This document shows positions 17,956 through 26,239 of a stretch of 64,000 bases of DNA, piece by piece. Source of the stretch: Hamadaea sp013361475 (GTDB taxonomy: Bacteria; Actinomycetota; Actinomycetes; Mycobacteriales; Micromonosporaceae); NCBI RefSeq assembly GCF_040654195.1, contig NZ_JBFAHM010000015.1:124001-188000 (forward strand), written 5' to 3'. The translations under genes and the position numbers were made by a program. A model generated the notes under the pieces. The model was not told the DNA's origin. It made no database searches and saw only the letters and a list, made by a program, of their open reading frames with translations. Each line of letters opens with the position of its first letter. Within the stretch, counting starts at the first letter, position 1.

Positions 17956-20802
17956 GTGATCCGGGCATACCGCAGACTTCTGGTCGCCTCCGCGACCGTC
18001 CTCCTCACCGTCAACGCCGGAACCACCGCCCTCGCGGACCCGGCCACGGACCTGACCACCACCGCCCCGGCCACCACGTCGGCGACCGGCAACAGTGGAC
18101 TGTCGATGCCGGGCCTGACCGCGACCACCTACACGACCACCCTGATCACCGGGGACAAGGTCACCCTGCAGCAGACCGGCGGCCGCTACACCGTCACCGC
18201 CACGGCGGCTCAGCGCGCCGACGGCAGGATTCCCGCCGTCGACGTCCGGGCGAAGTTCGGCGCGGACTCGAAGACCACCAGCGTCATCGCCCTCCCGGCC
18301 GACGCCGGCGGCCTGGTCAAGGCCGGTGTGGTCGACCGCAACAGCTTCGACGTCCTCTGGCTGGCGAAACGATCCGCTGCCGGCGACACCTCGCTGCCGA
18401 TGACGGTCAAGTTCGGCCCCGGGCTGGACGTCGCGGCGCTGACGCAAGCCGCGTCCGTCCTGCCCGGATCGTCCATCGCCGCGACGCACCAGGACACCGG
18501 CACCGTCGACCTGCGCGTCGACCCCGGCCAGGCCGCTCAGTTCTGGGCCGCCGTCGCGCCTTCCGGCTCCGCCGGAGATCTCACCGACCATCTGGTACGC
18601 GGTGTCACGCCTCAGCTGGCGCACGGCGTACTGGGCCTCTGGCCGACCGGCCACCGTTCGCCGGTGATGGCGCCGCAGACCGACACCGGCCAGCCCGAGT
18701 TCGACGTCACCTGGATCATCACCGCGCCCAGCCGCGCGGACCAGCAGCTGTGCGGCACCATGATCGCCACCATGTGCCTGTTCGCCGAGCCCAGCTTGGC
18801 GCAGGTCGGCGGGTCGGCCGTGGGGACGCCGTTCGCGTTGCAGGGCCTGCGCTGCGTGGCGGTCGACCCCTGCACGGGCTATGCGGCGACGTTCCGGGTG
18901 CCGGCCGGCGTCTACGAGGGCGGCGGGCTCATGACCTTCCGCCTCGCGGGCGTCGACCAGATCTTCAACGTCGAGGTGCCGGAGTTCACCGTCGACCGCG
19001 ATATCACCCTCCAGACCGACGGCGACGTGGCCCAGCAGCTGACCGTCGAGACCCCGCGTCCGAGCGAGACCTACAACGGCACCCTGCTGACCTACCGCAG
19101 CTTCGCCAACGGCGTCGGCGGAGTCTCGATGGTGTTCACCATGTATGGGCACGCCAACTACTGGGCGGTGCCCAGCGCCCCGATCACGGTGGGCAGCTTC
19201 CACCTGGGCCAGAACTGGGTGCTCGGCGAGCCCTTCGTCCGCATGAAGGTCGTCAAGCCCACCAAACGGCCGCTGGCCGCGATTCAGGCGGGCAACATCC
19301 TGCAGGCGAGCCAGTCGTTCGCCCACTTCACCGGACGGCAGACCGTCGAACTGGTCGACGGCGGCCTCGGCCGGGCCGAAGACCTGGCCAAGATCGACGC
19401 GCGCGGCAAGCTCGTGATGCTGCAGATCGACGACGACAAGCTCGGCGGGATCTGCGACATCGGTACGCCCGCGCTCGACCGGGCGAAGGCGGCCGGCGCG
19501 GTCGGGGTGCTGGTCGACCCGGTCGCCAGCAACGGGCCGTGGCCGACGATGGTGTGCAACTACCTGCCGATCCTGCCGGCCTGGTGGACGCAGCCGTCGC
19601 AGGGCCGGCCCGAACTCCCGTACGCGGCGGTCACCCACGCCGAGGCGCAGCAGCTGCTCGAAATCATGCGTACGGACACCGTCAAGATCGAGATCACCGG
19701 TTCGTCGCCGATCAGCCCGTACATCTACAACCTGCACCTCTACCAGGAAGGGCAGATCCCCGCCTCCCTGCACACCGTGCTCACCGACAGCCAGCTCGCC
19801 GAGGTGCAGACGACGCTGGCGGGGACGCCGACCGAACCCGACCCGATGACCTTCTCGGCCTTCCGCAAGAACGAGCACGTGACGGGCGGCGTCATGTTGG
19901 TCGGCCTCACGGAGGGCATCCGCTACACCACCTACCAGGGGCCGGTCGCGCCCGACCTCGTCCGAGTCCAGCAAGACTGGTCCAACCGTGGCACCGTGGA
20001 GGTGGTCGACCGGGCCGGCCCGATCCGCGCCCAGCAGTGGGGGACCGGACCGCTGGTGCCTGGAGCGCCCGAGCTGTCGTCCAAGGTCTTCGAAGCCCGG
20101 CCGGGTGACTTCGACGGCGACGACTTCTACACGACCGTCACCGTCTGCTCGTTCTGCCGGCAGGGCAACACGTTCTATCCGCTCCTGCACCTGGTCACCG
20201 GGGCGAGCCCGAGCATCGTCAACGGCGCGTACATCTTCGCTCCGGAGAACCTGCACATGTACGCCGACGGGCAGGAACTGGCGCAAGGCACGGACTTCCT
20301 CTGGGGAGCCGTCTACGACCTGCCCGAGGAGGCGAAACGCTACGAGCTGACCGGCTCCAGCAACGGCGGAGCCACCACGACCAAGTGGGGCTTCACCTCG
20401 TCGGCGCCGACCACGGAGGCCCGGCAGCAAGGAACCTGGTGCCCGCAGGGGATCGGCGTCCTCTGCCACTCCGAGCCGCTGCTGTTCCTGCGATACGACG
20501 CCGGGCTCGACGCGACCGGGACGGTCACCGGCGGCGGTAAGCACGAACTGAAGCTCACCGCGTACCACCAGGGCGTCCACAGCGCGCCCATCGCGAGCCT
20601 GGAGCTGTCGATCAGTCTGGACGGCGGGACCACCTGGCAGCAGGTGAAGGTCGCGGCCAAGGGCGGCGGCGACTTCACCGCGAGTTACGTCCTGCCGAGC
20701 CGCACCGAAACCGGTGGGACGGTCAGCATCAAGGCGAAGGCGTCCGACACCGACGGCAACACCATCGAGCAGACGGTGCTCAACGCCTACGGCATCAAGT
20801 GA
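17956..20802 (+). CDS. Secreted subtilase-like protein with PA-type domain but no protease domain
   Basis: A 948-residue exported protein (GTG 17956, GAAGGAG 8 bases upstream; signal peptide about residues 1-28). Its N-terminal region (TYTTTLITGDKVTLQQTGGRYTV, then a VVDRNSFDVLWLAK strand) resembles the N-terminal region of large actinobacterial subtilases. A protease-associated (PA) domain lies about residues 465-570 (ARGKLVMLQ...RAKAAGAVGVLV). I find no Asp, His or Ser subtilase motif anywhere, and the peptidase domain expected between these parts is missing, without any frameshift. A role as a substrate-binding or inhibitory partner of the upstream protease is inferred. Confidence 0.8.
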   Translation: MIRAYRRLLVASATVLLTVNAGTTALADPATDLTTTAPATTSATGNSGLSMPGLTATTYTTTLITGDKVTLQQTGGRYTVTATAAQRADGRIPAVDVRAKFGADSKTTSVIALPADAGGLVKAGVVDRNSFDVLWLAKRSAAGDTSLPMTVKFGPGLDVAALTQAASVLPGSSIAATHQDTGTVDLRVDPGQAAQFWAAVAPSGSAGDLTDHLVRGVTPQLAHGVLGLWPTGHRSPVMAPQTDTGQPEFDVTWIITAPSRADQQLCGTMIATMCLFAEPSLAQVGGSAVGTPFALQGLRCVAVDPCTGYAATFRVPAGVYEGGGLMTFRLAGVDQIFNVEVPEFTVDRDITLQTDGDVAQQLTVETPRPSETYNGTLLTYRSFANGVGGVSMVFTMYGHANYWAVPSAPITVGSFHLGQNWVLGEPFVRMKVVKPTKRPLAAIQAGNILQASQSFAHFTGRQTVELVDGGLGRAEDLAKIDARGKLVMLQIDDDKLGGICDIGTPALDRAKAAGAVGVLVDPVASNGPWPTMVCNYLPILPAWWTQPSQGRPELPYAAVTHAEAQQLLEIMRTDTVKIEITGSSPISPYIYNLHLYQEGQIPASLHTVLTDSQLAEVQTTLAGTPTEPDPMTFSAFRKNEHVTGGVMLVGLTEGIRYTTYQGPVAPDLVRVQQDWSNRGTVEVVDRAGPIRAQQWGTGPLVPGAPELSSKVFEARPGDFDGDDFYTTVTVCSFCRQGNTFYPLLHLVTGASPSIVNGAYIFAPENLHMYADGQELAQGTDFLWGAVYDLPEEAKRYELTGSSNGGATTTKWGFTSSAPTTEARQQGTWCPQGIGVLCHSEPLLFLRYDAGLDATGTVTGGGKHELKLTAYHQGVHSAPIASLELSISLDGGTTWQQVKVAAKGGGDFTASYVLPSRTETGGTVSIKAKASDTDGNTIEQTVLNAYGIK

Positions 20803-20804
20803 CC

Positions 20805-20844
20805 GAAAGGGGTGCGAAGGCCTGGCGGCCTTCGCACCCCTTTC
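20805..20844. terminator. Perfect 18-bp hairpin between convergent genes
   Basis: Arms 20805-20822 and 20827-20844 are exact reverse complements with a 4-base loop (TGGC). The hairpin begins two bases after the stop of the subtilase-like gene and ends 10 bases before the arabinanase stop. Because both strands can form it, it likely ends transcription from both sides. Confidence 0.9.
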
Positions 20845-20854
20845 ACATCTGCGG

Positions 20855-22360
20855 TCAGTACACGAACGGCCAGCCGGCTGAGTCGTAGCCGATGCGGTTG
20901 ATGCCGAGGTACGACGCGCCACTGTCCGCGTAGTAGTGGTAGAAGAGCACGTCGCCATCAGCGTCGGCGATGACCGCCTGGTGGCCGGGGCCGTGGATCG
21001 AGCCGTGCCCGGCCAGGACCTGCGTGCCGCCGCCGGAGGTCATCGGCGTTCCGGCCCGGTCGGCGAACGGGCCGGTGACCGACGTCGACCGGCCGACCAT
21101 GACGCGATAGGTGCTGGACGCGCCCTGACAGCACAGGTCGAACGAAACCCAGAGGTAGTAGTAGCCGCCGTGGTGGAAGATGAACGGCGCTTCGACCGCA
21201 CCGCTCGCGGTCGTACGCGTAGCCAGGGCGCGGACCGCGGTGTCGGTGGTCGACCGCTTACCGGTGGCCGAGTTCAGCCGGATCATCTTGATGCCGCTCC
21301 AGAACGATCCGAACGTCAACCACCACTGACCGGCGTCGTCCACGACGAGGTTGGGGTCGATCGCGTTGTAGGTGACGGCGCTGCTGCTCTCGATGATCAA
21401 GCCTTGGTTGGTCCAGGAGCCCTGCAGCCCGGTGGTGCTGGTGGCCAGGAAGATGGCCGAGTGCTGGGACCCGAACGTCGACGCGGCGTAATAGAGGTAG
21501 AACCGGCCGTTGCGGAAGGAGATGTCCGGAGCCCACAGATTGGCGCTGCCGCCGGTGTACGCGGTCGTCCAGGACGCGCCGTTGGGCCACACCACGCCGG
21601 CGTTGGACCAGGCGGTGCGGTCGGTCGACGTCTTGAGCGACAGGTTGTTGCCGGTGGCGGCCAGAACGTAGGTGCCGTTCGGTCCCTTCACCACGCTGGG
21701 GTCGTGCGTACCGGTGCTGCCGGTGACCGTCCCGGGATTGGGATAGGAGGCCGGCGGGGTGGTCGGCGTACCGGTGACCGTGGGGGTCGCGGTCGGCGTC
21801 GAGCCACCCAGCTTGGTCAGGAGGAACTGCTGGTTGGTGCCGCCGTTGTCGGTCCACTGCACCAGGTTCGCGCCGTCGGCCGTGGATCGGGCGTTCACGT
21901 CGAGTGCCTTGCCGCTGTTGCGGTTGATCAGCTTGACGTAGCCGCTGTCGGTGTCGACGACGGACCACTGCTGGTTCGTGCCGTTGAGGTCGGTCCACTG
22001 GATGACGGCGGCACCGTCCGTAGTGGACCGGTTGGACACGTCGACCACCTTGCCGCTGTGCCGCGCGCGCAGCCGGTAGAAGCCGCTGCCGGAGTCGACG
22101 AACTGGAACTGCTGGCTCAAGCTGGCAGGGTTGACCGTCTGCTGGATGATCCCGGCGCCGTCGGCCGTTGAGGAACCGGCGACGTCCACTGCCTTTCCGC
22201 TGTGCCGAGCCGTCAGCCGATACCACGCCGACGTGTCGATCGTTGCCGCCTCGGCCGGCTGCCGAACGACGATGAACAATCCCATGACAGCGAGGGCGCT
22301 GGCCAGAACAGTCGAGACGGCGCGGAATCGCCACCGTCGGGACGCGGGTATGCCGATCAT
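20855..22360 (-). CDS. Secreted endo-1,5-alpha-L-arabinanase (GH43) with ricin-type CBM13
   Basis: A 501-residue exported enzyme. A signal peptide (about 1-38) precedes a ricin-B trefoil module (residues 42-185) with three QXW-type repeats (SQQFQF, NQQWSV, NQQFLL). A Thr/Pro linker (about 190-215) leads to the catalytic five-bladed propeller. GH43 residues are visible: Asp in THDPSVVK (base), Asp in AIDPNL and Glu in VEAPFIF (acid). The stretches LWAPDISF, SFWSGIKMI and GHGSIHGPGHQ resemble endo-arabinanases of the BcAbnA/Arb43A type. It would cut the alpha-1,5 arabinan backbone outside the cell. GGAGG precedes the ATG. Confidence 0.9.
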   Translation of the reverse strand: MIGIPASRRWRFRAVSTVLASALAVMGLFIVVRQPAEAATIDTSAWYRLTARHSGKAVDVAGSSTADGAGIIQQTVNPASLSQQFQFVDSGSGFYRLRARHSGKVVDVSNRSTTDGAAVIQWTDLNGTNQQWSVVDTDSGYVKLINRNSGKALDVNARSTADGANLVQWTDNGGTNQQFLLTKLGGSTPTATPTVTGTPTTPPASYPNPGTVTGSTGTHDPSVVKGPNGTYVLAATGNNLSLKTSTDRTAWSNAGVVWPNGASWTTAYTGGSANLWAPDISFRNGRFYLYYAASTFGSQHSAIFLATSTTGLQGSWTNQGLIIESSSAVTYNAIDPNLVVDDAGQWWLTFGSFWSGIKMIRLNSATGKRSTTDTAVRALATRTTASGAVEAPFIFHHGGYYYLWVSFDLCCQGASSTYRVMVGRSTSVTGPFADRAGTPMTSGGGTQVLAGHGSIHGPGHQAVIADADGDVLFYHYYADSGASYLGINRIGYDSAGWPFVY

Positions 22361-23307
22361 TGGTGCCTCCAGCCTTGCCAGGAGCGCAGCGACCGACAGC
22401 GCTGTCCGGGATCGCCCACGTTCAGGGGAAAGGGCGCGGCAGCAATGTTCGCGCTAACATCGACATCTGTCAAGGCGCGGTGCATCGATCCGCGAAAACC
22501 GGTGGACCGGCGTCGCTGTGCGTCATTACCGTGCACTGGAGCCGATGATCTAGACAAGGACGAGCCGTTGTACCACCTGTGAGACCTCCCAAGCGCTGTT
22601 ATCTCGCGTGACGCCGCGTGCGTCGCGCTCCTTCCTGCTGCGGACCTCTCACTGAAACTGGGGTATATCTGTGCTCACCACCTGGGTGGTCGCCTTCGCC
22701 TGCCCGCCGATCGTCCTCCGCCGATGCCGCTCCTGCGCGGCCTGGGGCACTGCCGTTCCGTGCATCGGCTGCGACAACGCCGCCGGGCTCACTGTGTCGG
22801 AGCGGATGAACGCACGACTTCACGCGACCCGATCTGCTGGACCGGCGGTACGCCAACGCTGCCGGCACGACCGCCGAGCCGCTTCCGCGTCCGCTCACGC
22901 GATGGCGCAGTCGCAGCGCCACCGATTGGGGCAACACCTGGCACTGCGGCACCGGCGGGTCGGCTGACCTTGCACTGCGGCGAGCGCGGCTGGGCCGCTG
23001 GCCGGTCCGGTTCGGCGATCCCGCTGAACCGGACCGGCGCCGCCGGGTTCGGGCCGACAGTGGGGTGATTCCGGCGAGACCAGCATTCCGGACCGGCGTC
23101 GCTGGTTTCCCGACACGCGGGGCGGCTACCTCGACTTGGATCATCGCCTGCCGCCATGATCGAGCTGTCGGTCGTCCCGCGACGGCCACGAGGACGCGGT
23201 GACGGCAGCGGCAGCCGACTGCACGCGTGACGTCCCGGGCGGCGAGCCTGGTCACCCATGTGACCTACCGCGTGCTGTCCTGACCGCCTCTACGAAGGGA
23301 AGACATC
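22361..23307. other. 947-bp gap without a convincing gene
   Basis: This stretch holds the arabinanase promoter region (including the operator at 22445-22460) and the upstream region of the RibD-like gene. Several frames are open in it, but translations are arginine- and alanine-rich, lack a ribosome site or known domain, and do not keep the codon bias of true neighbours. I see no tRNA, insertion sequence or array. Confidence 0.6.
22445..22460. promoter_or_regulatory. Operator-like palindrome upstream of the arabinanase
   Basis: ATGTTCGCGCTAACAT is a 16-bp inverted repeat around GCGC with one imperfect position pair (C where A would make it perfect). GC-centred palindromes of this form are typical LacI-family operators. 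It lies 85-100 bp before the arabinanase start codon, a fitting place for repression. The LacI gene at 53420 is a possible but unproven partner, because the palindrome near that gene is different. Confidence 0.55.
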
Positions 23308-23874
23308 GTGGCGGAGCTACTCGTCGACTTCATCACCTCGCTGGACGGCTACGGAGCCGCCGAGGGTTGGCCCGGGCTGTGGGGCTTGGGTGGTCCCGAG
23401 TACCTCGGCTGGCTCGAAGACCAACCCGAAGCCGGCTACACCCTGCTCATGGGCGCCAACACGTATCGCGCGATGTCTGGCCTCGCCGCCGAAGGGGAGC
23501 CGGGCACCGAGTCGCTGGCGGAGCTGCCGAAGATCGTGTGCTCGTCCTCGCTCACCGAGCCGCTGGTGTGGCCGAACACTCGGCTGATCTCCGGAGACGC
23601 CGTCGAGGCGGTCCGCAACCTGAAGGACAGCGAAGGCGTCTCGCTGCGTACGCTGGGCAGCCTCGCGCTCTGCCGTTCCCTGCTGAACGCCGGTCTCGTG
23701 GATCGCTTCCGGGTCGTCGTGTTCCCCGTCGTCAACGGACGGACCGGCTACGACCGGATCTACGACGGCTATCCCGAGGTACGCCTCGATCTGCTGCGTA
23801 CCGGGACCTTCGACGGCCGGCTGCAACTGCTCGAGTACGCGCCCACGGTCCTCGACGGCCCGCCCGGCGCCTAG
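23308..23874 (+). CDS. RibD C-terminal-domain (dihydrofolate reductase-like) protein
   Basis: A 188-residue protein of the bacterial DHFR/RibD-C fold. Signature parts are the N-terminal DFITSLDGYGAAEGW, the LMGANTYRAM strand-helix (NADPH-site region), and a C-terminal VVVFPVVNGRTGYDRIYDGYPEVRLDLL. These proteins reduce pteridine- or ribose-like compounds with NADPH; the natural substrate is unknown for most actinobacterial copies. The start is GTG with GAAGGGAAG upstream. It is directly adjacent to the convergent SDR stop. Confidence 0.86.
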   Translation: MAELLVDFITSLDGYGAAEGWPGLWGLGGPEYLGWLEDQPEAGYTLLMGANTYRAMSGLAAEGEPGTESLAELPKIVCSSSLTEPLVWPNTRLISGDAVEAVRNLKDSEGVSLRTLGSLALCRSLLNAGLVDRFRVVVFPVVNGRTGYDRIYDGYPEVRLDLLRTGTFDGRLQLLEYAPTVLDGPPGA

Positions 23875-24678
23875 TCATACCCGGCCGGTGGCGGGAGTTG
23901 TCAGGACGCCACGGGTGACCATCCGGCTGACCAGAGCGAGGAGTTTGCGGGGGCGGCGGGGCTGCAGGTGCGCGCCGGCGAAGTTGCTCAGGCCCGGCAC
24001 GACATAACCACGGTTGCGCTTGAGCGCCTGGAGCGCCTTGTCCACCACGAGGTCGGCGGTGACCATCCGGCCGTTGACGGCGGCTTTGCGGGTGCCGATG
24101 ACCTCGAAGAACTGCGTCTCGACCGGTCCCGGGCACAGCGCCAGGACCTTGAGGCCGCGGTCACGGTACTCGCTCCACAATGCGAGGCTGAAATTCAGCA
24201 CGTACGCCTTCGCCGCGCTGTAGACCGCGAAGTACGCCGCCGGCTGGAAGCCGGCCGTGGACGCCACGTTCACGACCGCCCCGCCGCCGCGGCTGAGCAT
24301 GCGTGGGACAAGTGCGTGGGTCAGATCGGTCAACGCCACCACGTTGACCATCACCTGGTCGTGGTCGCGCTCGGCGGAGATCTCCTCGAATCGGCCGCAG
24401 GTGCCGAAGCCGGCGTTGTTGACGAGCAGGTCGACGGTCAGGCCTCGTTCGTCCAACTCCCGCGTGAGCTGCCGGGCGGCGTCCGGCTGGGCCAGATCCT
24501 GCCCGAGCACCTCGACGCGTACGCCGTGGGCCTGCCGGAGCTGTTCGGCGAGCTGCTCCATCGGCGCCATCGATCGTGCGGTCAGGACGAGGTCGTGTCC
24601 CTCGGCGGCGAGCCGCCGGGCGAAGGCGGCGCCGATGCCGGAGGAGGCGCCGGTGATCAGAGCGGTGAGGCGTGCCAT
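23875..24678 (-). CDS. Short-chain dehydrogenase/reductase (SDR)
   Basis: A 267-residue classical SDR. The cofactor motif TGASSGIG is at residues 9-16, NNAG in the middle, and the catalytic tetrad shows Ser in NVASTAGF and YSAAK. The arginine after the first strand (ARS) suggests NADP(H). It reduces or oxidises an unidentified carbonyl compound. AGGAG lies 6 bases before the ATG. It is divergent from a TetR repressor with a near-perfect operator in the shared upstream region, so this gene is probably repressed by that protein. Confidence 0.9.
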   Translation of the reverse strand: MARLTALITGASSGIGAAFARRLAAEGHDLVLTARSMAPMEQLAEQLRQAHGVRVEVLGQDLAQPDAARQLTRELDERGLTVDLLVNNAGFGTCGRFEEISAERDHDQVMVNVVALTDLTHALVPRMLSRGGGAVVNVASTAGFQPAAYFAVYSAAKAYVLNFSLALWSEYRDRGLKVLALCPGPVETQFFEVIGTRKAAVNGRMVTADLVVDKALQALKRNRGYVVPGLSNFAGAHLQPRRPRKLLALVSRMVTRGVLTTPATGRV

Positions 24679-24733
24679 GAGGAACTCCTATGGTGAAGGG
24701 CTTCTGCGATTCAACGTAGCCGTTCTCAGTCAC

Positions 24734-24756
24734 ATCTGCAACACCATGTTGCAGAT
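24734..24756. promoter_or_regulatory. TetR-type operator between the SDR and TetR genes
   Basis: A perfect inverted repeat: arm ATCTGCAACA at 24734-24743, spacer CCA, and arm TGTTGCAGAT at 24747-24756. It lies 56 bp from the SDR start and 36 bp from the TetR start, where binding would block both promoters. Confidence 0.75.
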
Positions 24757-24792
24757 AGAGACGCAAAGGATTCTTCGTGTACCATCTTTGGC

Positions 24793-25353
24793 ATGACCGC
24801 GACTGGACGGCGCCTTCGTGCCGACGCCGAGCGCAGCGTGCAGGCCATCCTGGAAGCCGCCGAACGGGTGCTCAAGGACGACCCGGCCGCCACCTTGGAG
24901 CAGATCGCCGAGGCCGCCGGAGTCGCGCGTACGACGGTCCATCGGCGGTTCGCGAGCCGGGACGCGCTGGTGGCGGCGCTGGCGGAGTCGGCCTGGCGGC
25001 AGATCGCCGGGGCGGTCGAAGGTGCGCGGCCGGCGACCGCGCCACCGCTCGTGGCACTGCACCAGGCGACGGCGAACATCCTCGCCATCAAGTCGGGCTG
25101 GACGTTCGCGCTGGGGCAACCGGCCGCCACCGAGGAGATCGCCCGCCTGCAGGACGCCGTCTTCACCGCCTGCGACCAGGTCTTCCGCCGCGCGCAGCAG
25201 ACCGGGGTCATCCGGGAGGGCGTCGACCTGGCCTGGGCCCGGCAGGTCTACCTGGCGCTGATCGACGAGACGGTGCACGGTCCAGCGGGCGGGGGAGATC
25301 CGGACGCCGCGGCGACGCGCATCCTCGACACCCTCTTCCACGGCGTCGGCTGA
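24793..25353 (+). CDS. TetR-family transcriptional repressor
   Basis: A 186-residue repressor. The N-terminal helix-turn-helix reads ILEAAERVL...TLEQIAEAAGVARTTVHRRFASRDALVAAL (about residues 18-60), followed by an all-helical ligand-binding domain. Such proteins leave their operator upon binding an effector. The divergent SDR gene and the 23-bp inverted repeat between them indicate autoregulation and SDR control. The likely ligand is the SDR substrate or product, which is unknown. The ribosome site is weak, so translation may be low. Confidence 0.9.
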   Translation: MTATGRRLRADAERSVQAILEAAERVLKDDPAATLEQIAEAAGVARTTVHRRFASRDALVAALAESAWRQIAGAVEGARPATAPPLVALHQATANILAIKSGWTFALGQPAATEEIARLQDAVFTACDQVFRRAQQTGVIREGVDLAWARQVYLALIDETVHGPAGGGDPDAAATRILDTLFHGVG

Positions 25354-25488
25354 ATCGCCCTGACGGCGATCGTCAGTGCCGCTCGGCCGCCGACCCGGAA
25401 TTCACCGAACCGCGTACCGCCGCCTGCTCGGTTTTCTACAGTGAGGGGCGTGTGGCGACCGCCGCCGGTCGTGAATGGGGGGTGGGGT

Positions 25489-25797
25489 GTGGAACAACCC
25501 CGGAATCTGCAGGTGGAGATCCTCGACCGGGTCGCCGTCGACGACCTCATCGGGAAGGTGCGCAGCGTCGCCGAGCACCCCGGCGCGGCAGACGAAGTAC
25601 GCCGATGGCGGGCCGACAACGGCCCGGAACACGCCACGCCCAAGGCCACCTCGTTCGTCGTCGTAGGTGCGACGCTGATGTTCCTGCACCCGTGCCCCGA
25701 CGGTGTCATCCTGCCGTTCGCGGCATATCCCGACGGTACGACGAAGGTGTACACCGACGCCGACCACGCCGGCGAAAGCTTCTACCGCGAGGACTGA
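25489..25797 (+). CDS. Hypothetical protein, 102 residues
   Basis: A small soluble protein without recognised domain. Starting at GTG 25489 (GGGGGG 6 bases upstream) it has NLQVEILDRVAVDDLIGKVRSV and a beta-rich C-terminal half (SFVVVGATLMFLHPCPDGVILPF...TTKVYTDADHAGESF). A GTG at 25441 would add 16 residues of poorer composition. Transcription ends at the hairpin just downstream, so it is probably monocistronic. Confidence 0.6.
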   Translation: MEQPRNLQVEILDRVAVDDLIGKVRSVAEHPGAADEVRRWRADNGPEHATPKATSFVVVGATLMFLHPCPDGVILPFAAYPDGTTKVYTDADHAGESFYRED

Positions 25798-25808
25798 CGA
25801 CACCGCGA

Positions 25809-25844
25809 GGAGGTGAGGACCGGACGGATCCGGCCCTCACCTCC
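25809..25844. terminator. 16-bp hairpin between convergent genes
   Basis: Arms 25809-25824 and 25829-25844 pair over 16 positions with one mismatch and a 4-base loop (CGGA). It sits between the stops of the hypothetical gene and the cysteine-rich precursor gene and can serve both. Confidence 0.85.
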
Positions 25845-25857
25845 CTCAGCGATGCGA

Positions 25858-26076
25858 TCAGACGCAGGTGTTGCCGGAGTACCGGCAGTAGTAGCTGCTG
25901 TCGACGCAGTTGGAGCTGCAGGTGTAGTAGCGGCGGTACGCGGCCGTGCCGGAGCAGTAGCAGAACGCGCCCCACCAGTGCGAGCCCGGGTCACACGCGC
26001 AGGGACCCGCCTCCGCCTTGACCTTCGGCACGATCCTGGTCAGCAGGCGATCAGCGACGGCGTTGAGCAGGGTCAT
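25858..26076 (-). CDS. Cysteine-rich secreted-peptide precursor with leader (72 residues)
   Basis: The ATG at 26076 follows GGAGAGG. Residues 1-23 are an amphipathic, basic leader (MTLLNAVADRLLTRIVPK, then VKAEA), too polar for a normal Sec signal, ending in A-E-A, a signal-peptidase-like site. The predicted 49-residue core begins GPCACDPG and holds eight cysteines (26, 28, 39, 41, 53, 57, 64, 71), two in Cys-x-Cys pairs, and seven tyrosines. Four disulfides could form. Nearby genes on the same strand supply a thioredoxin-like oxidoreductase, an ABC exporter and an S26 peptidase, and the promoter matches theirs. I do not recognise a named peptide family; product activity is unknown. Confidence 0.78.
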   Translation of the reverse strand: MTLLNAVADRLLTRIVPKVKAEAGPCACDPGSHWWGAFCYCSGTAAYRRYYTCSSNCVDSSYYCRYSGNTCV

Positions 26077-26126
26077 CGACCTCTCCTTCCCCTTGATGGA
26101 CTGTTCGCACCGACGGTAGGGAAGCG

Positions 26127-26158
26127 GGATACAGCCGGGCGCACATCGCGGGCACATC
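26127..26158 (-). promoter_or_regulatory. SARP-type promoter of the cysteine-rich precursor gene
   Basis: Read on the minus strand: GATGTGC, four bases, GATGTGC (repeats exactly 11 bp apart, 26152-26158 and 26141-26147), then 8 bp, then GTATCC as -10 (26132-26127). Heptamer repeats one helical turn apart with 8 bp to the -10 are the known layout of SARP targets. About 50 bp to the start codon. The same layout recurs at 32024-32055. Confidence 0.72.
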
Positions 26159-26239
26159 CCGTTCGTGATCTCCCGTTCGAAGTTGATCGTTGTTACGATG
26201 TCGCTCTGCACCGGGAGGTCGATCCGATCTGGAGCTCGC

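Noticed and set aside
22599..23255. Long open frames on both strands in the gap after the arabinanase
   Set aside because: They are Arg/Ala-rich, carry no known motif or ribosome site, and several overlapping frames are open at once, as expected for GC-rich noncoding DNA.
25441..25488. Longer start for the 102-residue hypothetical protein
   Set aside because: The extra 16 residues are low in complexity (RGVWRPPPVVNGGWG), and the downstream GTG has the better ribosome site.
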